The position numbers were made by a program, and so were the translations under genes. From Azospirillum sp. 47_25 (GTDB lineage: Bacteria; Pseudomonadota; Alphaproteobacteria; RF32; CAG-239), in NCBI GenBank assembly GCA_001917125.1, contig MNTU01000011.1, positions 1 to 9,349 on the forward strand: a stretch of 9,349 nucleotides of DNA, given 5' to 3'. The number at the start of each line of letters is the position of its first letter. The first letter of the stretch is position 1. The notes under the pieces were generated by a model. It worked only from the letters and a program-made list of their open reading frames with translations. It did no database searches and had not been told where the DNA came from. This document shows, one piece after another, positions 5,961 through 9,349 of this stretch.

Positions 5961-6151
5961 ATGTTGAAAAAAAGACAGCGTTTAACCAACCTTAACCACA
6001 CCCGCGCAGAAATTGCCGGTCAGGGCTGACCAGCTGGACGCCGTTTTATCTGCAGGCACTGTTGGAAGGCCGTGCCACACCGAATATCGGCGAGCTCAAT
6101 TACCTCGCTTCGATTTTTGACCGCAAGCTCAAAATCGAATTCGAGGCTTAA
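5961..6151 (+). pseudogene. Frameshifted small XRE-like helix-turn-helix protein
   Basis: An ATG at 5961 with SD GGAG (5950-5953, spacing 7) opens a frame reading MLKKRQRLTNLNHTRAEIAG, which stops after 22 codons at TGA 6027-6029. In the -1 frame, starting at CTG 6026, the reading continues for 41 codons (LTSWTPFYLQALLEG, then RATPNIGELNYLASIFDRKL and KIEFEA) to TAA 6149-6151. The joined product would be 63 aa. Its C-terminal half resembles the recognition helix and following helices of XRE/Cro-type HTH proteins (YLQALLEGRATPN, like the usual YISRLESGRxxPS). The simplest reading is loss of one base near 6024-6029. An intact terminator follows. Programmed frameshifting or two separate tiny ORFs are less likely: there is no slippery heptamer and no second ribosome site. 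Confidence 0.55.
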
Positions 6152-6157
6152 AAAAAT

Positions 6158-6183
6158 AAACCCCGCTCAAAAGCGGGGTTTTT
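6158..6183. terminator. Bidirectional terminator between the HTH remnant and ctrA
   Basis: A 10-bp perfect stem AAACCCCGCT / AGCGGGGTTT (6158-6167, 6172-6181) with a CAAA loop has T runs on both strands. It sits between two convergent genes: 7 nt after the HTH fragment stop and about 10 nt after the ctrA stop. Confidence 0.9.
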
Positions 6184-6191
6184 GAAAGATT

Positions 6192-6881
6192 TTATTTCTT
6201 GGGTTCATCCGGATCGCGCAGAACATAACCGCGGCCCCAGACGGTTTCAATATAGTTTTTGCCGCCGGAAGCTTTTTCCAGTTTTTTACGTAGTTTGCAG
6301 ATAAACACGTCGATAATTTTCAGTTCCGGTTCGTCAATGCCGCCGTAAAGGTGGTTCAGGAACTGGTCTTTGTTCAGGGTTGAGCCTTTGCGCAGCGAAA
6401 GCAGTTCCATAATGCCGTATTCTTTACCGGTGAGGTGGAGGGTTTTGGTGCCGACGGTGACCGTCTGGGTGTCCAGGTTGACTTCAACATCGCCGGTGCG
6501 AATAATGGAATTGGAGTGTCCTTTGGAGCGGCGGACGACAGCCTGAATACGGGCGAGAAGTTCGGCTTTGTCAAACGGTTTGGTGAGGTAATCATCAGCG
6601 CCGTAGCCCAGGCCTTTAACCTTTTTATCAGGCTCGGACAGGCCGGACAGAATGAGAACGGGGGTGTTGACCTTGGATGCGCGGAGGTTTTTAAGAACTT
6701 CATAGCCGTTCATGTCCGGCAGCATCAAGTCGAGAATAATGATGTCATAATCATATAGCTTGCCGATTTCCAAACCATCTTCGCCCAGATCGGTGGTGTC
6801 GACTATCATTCCTTCTTTTTTCAGCATCGTCTCAATACTTTGAGAGATGGCGTAATCATCTTCAACCAATAAAACCCGCAT
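6192..6881 (-). CDS. ctrA: CtrA cell-cycle response regulator
   Basis: OmpR/PhoB-type response regulator and master regulator of cell cycle and/or motility in Alphaproteobacteria. Phosphorylation through the CckA-ChpT relay is known for the family; no relay gene is in this window. The receiver domain (about 1-118) has acidic residues E7, D8 and D9, phosphoacceptor D51 ([10 protein letters not shown]), a Thr/Ser-switch region and K101 (YLTKPF). The winged-helix DNA-binding domain (about 125-225) carries the characteristic [20 protein letters not shown] and ends in GRGYVLRDP. The ATG at 6879-6881 is chosen because AAGGAG (6888-6893) lies 6 nt upstream; an upstream in-frame GTG at 6894-6896 would overlap that SD. 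The result is 229 aa, against 231 in Caulobacter. The C-terminus is DEPKK, without the Ala-Ala that Caulobacter CtrA uses for ClpXP degradation. The gene is divergent from fliI. Confidence 0.95.
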   Translation of the reverse strand: MRVLLVEDDYAISQSIETMLKKEGMIVDTTDLGEDGLEIGKLYDYDIIILDLMLPDMNGYEVLKNLRASKVNTPVLILSGLSEPDKKVKGLGYGADDYLTKPFDKAELLARIQAVVRRSKGHSNSIIRTGDVEVNLDTQTVTVGTKTLHLTGKEYGIMELLSLRKGSTLNKDQFLNHLYGGIDEPELKIIDVFICKLRKKLEKASGGKNYIETVWGRGYVLRDPDEPKK

Positions 6882-6887
6882 GACCGG

Positions 6888-6893
6888 CTCCTT
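6888..6893 (-). promoter_or_regulatory. Ribosome binding site that fixes the ctrA start
   Basis: AAGGAG on the minus strand, 6 nt before ATG 6879-6881. It makes the start MRVLLVEDD, the standard CtrA N-terminus, and rules against the longer GTG-started form. Confidence 0.8.
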
Positions 6894-6923
6894 CACAAAA
6901 TTAAAATCTTCTTAGATGTTTAG

Positions 6924-6952
6924 ATAATAGACTCTAAATTTTTATTTGTTAA
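6924..6952 (-). promoter_or_regulatory. Predicted ctrA promoter
   Basis: On the minus strand TTAACA (-35, 6947-6952) and TATTAT (-10, 6924-6929) are spaced 17 bp apart, giving a leader of about 36 nt. The -35 lies within GTTAAC (6948-6953), one of four TTAA elements here. Overlap of a TTAA half-site with the -35 is the known arrangement at CtrA-activated promoters, so autoregulation is plausible. Confidence 0.5.
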
Positions 6953-6983
6953 CTTTTTTAAGCTGCCTGTTAACAATTATTAA
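6949..6983. promoter_or_regulatory. TTAA cluster, possible CtrA binding region between ctrA and fliI
   Basis: TTAA occurs at 6949-6952, 6958-6961, 6970-6973 and 6980-6983, with spacers of 5, 8 and 6 bp. The canonical CtrA box is TTAA-N7-TTAA, so none of the pairs is perfect. Two of the elements are GTTAAC, and the cluster lies between a ctrA gene and a flagellar operon, both common CtrA targets. The flanking DNA is AT-rich, which raises the chance rate. Confidence 0.4.
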
Positions 6984-7039
6984 CAAGATGCGGAATAAAG
7001 TTGAATAATAGGCAAGATAAACCTAAATTGAAAGAAGTT

Positions 7040-7045
7040 AAGGAG
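7040..7045 (+). promoter_or_regulatory. Ribosome binding site that fixes a TTG start for fliI
   Basis: AAGGAG lies 6 nt before TTG 7052-7054. No ATG in the fliI frame lies between the upstream stop and the conserved region, so the SD decides among the TTG candidates (7001, 7028, 7052). Confidence 0.75.
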
Positions 7046-7051
7046 AGAGAA

Positions 7052-8422
7052 TTGTCACTGCGTCTGGAAAATATTGTTAATGAAATCAACAAGCTGGAGC
7101 CGAGCGCTTATTACGGCCGGGTTACGGCGGTGCAGGGGCTGTTTATCGAAGTCAGCGGCATTCGTTCTCCCCTGACCATCGGTGACCGCTGCAATGTTCA
7201 TACCACGCATAAAAAAATTGTTCCCTGCGAACTGGTCAGTTTTAAGGGGGACAAGCTTTTGCTTATGCCGTACGGTTCGCTGCAGGGCATCGGGCCGGGC
7301 TGCCGGGTGGATGTTGAAAACGCAGCGCCGGTGATTTATCCGCATGTTTCCTGGCTGGGGCGAATCGTTAACGCTTTCGGTGAGGCTATTGACGGCAAAG
7401 GCCCGCTGATTAAAGGCAACAAACCTTATTTTATTAAAACGTCGCCGCCGCCGGCCGCTTTTCGTGATCGTGTCTGCGGCAAAGTCGATCTCGGGGTTAA
7501 GGCGGTCAATACGTTTCTGACTATTTGCAAAGGGCAGCGTATGGGCATTTTTGCCGGTTCCGGTGTGGGCAAATCGACGCTGATGTCAATGATGGCCAAG
7601 CATACCAGTTCCGACGTGTCGGTTATCGGGCTTATCGGCGAGCGCGGGCGTGAGGCAAAGGAATTTGTGGAAGATGTGTTGGGAAAAGAAGGGTTGGAAA
7701 AATCGGTCCTGGTGCTGGCGACTTCAGATGAAAGTCCGCTGATGCGCCGACAGGCCGCTTATGTGACGATGGCGGTTGCCGAATATTTTCGCGATTTGAA
7801 CAAAGACGTTTTGTGCATGATGGATTCCATTACCCGTTTTGCCATGGCGCAGCGTGAAATTTCTCTGTCCGTCGGGGAACCTCCGGCTTCCAAAGGCTAT
7901 ACGCCGAGCGTGTTTGCCGAGCTGCCGCGTTTGTTGGAACGGGCAGGGCCGGGTGCCAGCAACGGGCCGGATGCCTGCGGCGGGACGATTACCGGTCTGT
8001 TTACGGTGCTGGTTGACGGTGATGATCATAACGAGCCGGTGGCCGATGCGGTGCGTTCGATTTTGGACGGGCATATTGTGCTTGACCGCGCGATTGCCGA
8101 GCGCAACCGTTATCCGGCGATTAATATTCTGCGTTCGATTTCGCGTACCATGCCGGATTGCGATACGCCGGAGGAATTTGCCCTGGTTTCAAAGGCGCGC
8201 AAATATATTGCGGCTTATGAGGATATGGCGGAGCTTATTCGTCTGGGAGCCTATAAATCCGGTTCCAACCGCGGTGTGGACGAAGCAATTTTTTACTATC
8301 CGAAGATTGAGGAATTTCTTTCGCAGAAAAAAGGCGAAAAGTTTACTTTGGACGAGGGATACCGCCTGTTGAAAGAAATTCTTGATACGCCCTATACGCC
8401 GCCGAATGCTGCAAAGGGATGA
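7052..8422 (+). CDS. fliI: Flagellar type III export ATPase FliI
   Basis: Hexameric ATPase at the base of the flagellar export apparatus; it unfolds and delivers rod, hook and filament subunits. The 456-aa product has an N-terminal beta-barrel region (about 1-90), then the F1-like catalytic domain with Walker A AGSGVGKST (168-176, Lys174), the GERGREAKEF segment containing the catalytic Glu, Walker B VLCMMDS (Asp258) and the alpha/beta ATPase signature PAINILRSIS. The length and N-terminus (LEPSAYYGRVTAVQG) fit FliI. The start is TTG 7052 because of the SD at 7040-7045; an earlier TTG at 7001 has none. It is followed after 10 nt by fliJ, so the pair is an operon. A virulence-type (SctN) ATPase is the alternative, but the FliJ-like neighbour and ctrA context favour flagella. 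Confidence 0.93.
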   Translation: MSLRLENIVNEINKLEPSAYYGRVTAVQGLFIEVSGIRSPLTIGDRCNVHTTHKKIVPCELVSFKGDKLLLMPYGSLQGIGPGCRVDVENAAPVIYPHVSWLGRIVNAFGEAIDGKGPLIKGNKPYFIKTSPPPAAFRDRVCGKVDLGVKAVNTFLTICKGQRMGIFAGSGVGKSTLMSMMAKHTSSDVSVIGLIGERGREAKEFVEDVLGKEGLEKSVLVLATSDESPLMRRQAAYVTMAVAEYFRDLNKDVLCMMDSITRFAMAQREISLSVGEPPASKGYTPSVFAELPRLLERAGPGASNGPDACGGTITGLFTVLVDGDDHNEPVADAVRSILDGHIVLDRAIAERNRYPAINILRSISRTMPDCDTPEEFALVSKARKYIAAYEDMAELIRLGAYKSGSNRGVDEAIFYYPKIEEFLSQKKGEKFTLDEGYRLLKEILDTPYTPPNAAKG

Positions 8423-8432
8423 GGAGGCGTAA

Positions 8433-8852
8433 ATGAAAAGCGCACTGAAAACCCTGACCCGGATTCAAAAATTTCAGATTGACGAGCAGCGCAAGATTTT
8501 ATCCGAATTGCAGGAGAAACAGGACATTTTGCAGGCACAGCTGGAGCAGTTGAACCGGGATTTTGAGCAGGAAAAAGAATTTGCCCGCAATAATGCCGGA
8601 GTGGGCGATTTCGGTGCCTATGTCAAACGCTATATGCAACAGCGCGAGAACTTGGAAATGCAGGTTGCCGTTTTGGAAAAGAAAATCGAACACGAGCGCG
8701 ATGTGATGGCAGATATGTTTAAAGAGCAAAAGACATACGAGATTGTCGATGACCAGCGGACTAAACGCGCAGCCAAGGAAGAAGAACAAAAAATGCAGAA
8801 AGTTCTTGATGAAATCGGAACCAACAGTTTCCTGAAAAATCACAAAAAATAA
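8433..8852 (+). CDS. fliJ: FliJ-like flagellar export chaperone
   Basis: A 139-aa protein that is almost entirely charged coiled coil: Leu/Gln/Glu/Lys heptads run from about residue 5 to 55 and from about 65 to 130, with a short break near 52-60 (RNNAGVGDFG). This is the antiparallel two-helix architecture of FliJ, the stalk that inserts into the FliI hexamer and helps couple it to the export gate. Sequence identity in this family is low, so the call rests on size, fold pattern and position. The SD AGGAGG (8422-8427) overlaps the fliI stop codon, with 5 nt spacing to the ATG, so the two are tightly co-translated. No further flagellar gene follows. Confidence 0.82.
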   Translation: MKSALKTLTRIQKFQIDEQRKILSELQEKQDILQAQLEQLNRDFEQEKEFARNNAGVGDFGAYVKRYMQQRENLEMQVAVLEKKIEHERDVMADMFKEQKTYEIVDDQRTKRAAKEEEQKMQKVLDEIGTNSFLKNHKK

Positions 8853-8853
8853 T

Positions 8854-8899
8854 TCAGGCAACTCTCTTGCGAATATGCCGAGCGCTGCCTGATGTTTTG
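8854..8899. terminator. Probable terminator between fliJ and the right-edge gene
   Basis: A 7-bp stem TCAGGCA / TGCCTGA (8854-8860, 8886-8892) encloses a weaker inner stem CTC/GAG (8864-8866, 8880-8882). It is followed on the plus strand by TGTTTTGTT. It starts right after the fliJ stop and lies 7 nt past the stop of the convergent gene. The large loop makes it weaker than the other terminators here. Confidence 0.45.
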
Positions 8900-9349
8900 T
8901 TATGACAGAGGAACAAAACTGTAATAATAGATACCATAGTTTCCATCTCTGCATGTTGTGCAGGGTACGCTGTATGTATGTCCTTTTTTAATTGGATAAA
9001 ACCAGGTACTGACATAATCGCCGTGAATATTTGTACCCAGTCTGACGTTTATGTTGTTTATTTTTATGTTGTAATTGGTCATTCTGCAACCGCTCCAATT
9101 ATCCCAATAATCTTCATAACCTATAAGGTATCCGTTTGCGGTTGCCGTATATGTTGATCCGCAGTTACGGCTCTGAGCCTTGGAATAATCAGGCATGGCG
9201 GCAGTGACGATGTCGGCTTGCAGTTTGGCCAAAGCGTCGGCTTTCTTAACGCAGTTAAAATAGGAGGTGTTAAAAGGGCACTTAAGGGCAGGGCCGACGC
9301 AGTCTGAAGTTGAACCGGTGTAACTGTAACCCAAATCAGAGCACGATGG
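8900..9349 (-). CDS. C-terminal part of a cysteine-rich, probably extracytoplasmic protein (5' end beyond window)
   Basis: The frame stays open to the window edge, so the TTG at 9332-9334 is not the start; the visible part is 149 residues. It contains eight cysteines (CSDLGYSYTG at the visible start, then SDC, LKC, FNC, RNC, GCR, PC and TCR) and many Tyr, Asn, Gly and Ser residues, with few charges outside one helical stretch (KKADALAKLQADIV). Such an even number of cysteines in a polar, aromatic-rich chain suggests disulfide bonding outside the cytoplasm, as in surface or pilin-like proteins. I do not recognise a domain and the signal peptide is not in view. It is convergent with fliJ and need not be functionally linked. 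Confidence 0.75.
   Translation of the reverse strand, partial: PSCSDLGYSYTGSTSDCVGPALKCPFNTSYFNCVKKADALAKLQADIVTAAMPDYSKAQSRNCGSTYTATANGYLIGYEDYWDNWSGCRMTNYNIKINNINVRLGTNIHGDYVSTWFYPIKKGHTYSVPCTTCRDGNYGIYYYSFVPLS

Noticed and set aside
6882..6896. Longer CtrA start at GTG 6894-6896 (MKEPV extension)
   Set aside because: The extension encodes the SD of the downstream ATG, and CtrA proteins start MRVLLVED.
7001..7051. 17-residue N-terminal extension of FliI from TTG 7001
   Set aside because: No SD precedes TTG 7001, while AAGGAG sits exactly 6 nt before TTG 7052, and the protein from 7052 matches normal FliI length.

Overview
The window looks like chromosomal DNA of an alphaproteobacterium. 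The best evidence is a response regulator (6192-6881, minus) with the CtrA features: receiver Asp51 and a DNA-binding domain carrying the [20 protein letters not shown] segment. It lies divergent to a fliI-fliJ pair. CtrA is the alphaproteobacterial cell-cycle and motility regulator. Strong Shine-Dalgarno (SD) sites, sigma70-like promoters and intrinsic terminators are visible. An uncultured, possibly host-associated lineage is only a guess.

Layout. (1) The left edge (1-47, minus) holds the first codons of an exported protein, with its SD and a TTGACA promoter. (2) 170-2228 holds three unrecognised minus-strand genes: a 117-aa and a 197-aa gene in one operon, ended by a terminator, then a 250-aa gene with its own promoter and terminator. 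Both promoters share an unusually similar 41-bp block (30/41 identical). The main ORFs lack SD sequences, but a 16-codon mini-ORF with a strong SD overlaps the start of the 117-aa gene. (3) 2322-5411 (plus) is a compact MacAB-type export operon: periplasmic adaptor, ABC ATPase and FtsX/MacB-type permease, with overlapping ends. (4) 5412-6181 has no intact protein gene. It holds a long AT-rich hairpin, a 26-bp direct repeat pair, a structured ncRNA (about 5728-5889) with its own promoter and terminator, and a frameshifted small helix-turn-helix gene. (5) 6192-6881 is ctrA (minus). It is separated by a TTAA-rich divergent control region from fliI (7052-8422) and fliJ (8433-8852) on the plus strand. 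(6) The right edge (8900-9349, minus) holds the 3' part of a cysteine-rich, probably extracytoplasmic protein.

How the parts fit. ctrA and fliI-fliJ share an upstream region with four TTAA elements. One overlaps the predicted ctrA -35 box, so CtrA may control itself and the flagellar export ATPase genes. The MacAB-type genes would form an inner-membrane exporter that needs a TolC-like outer-membrane partner not present here. The three unknown genes appear to be co-expressed from matched promoters. Nothing here proves a new system, but those three genes and the ncRNA are the parts that known families do not explain.
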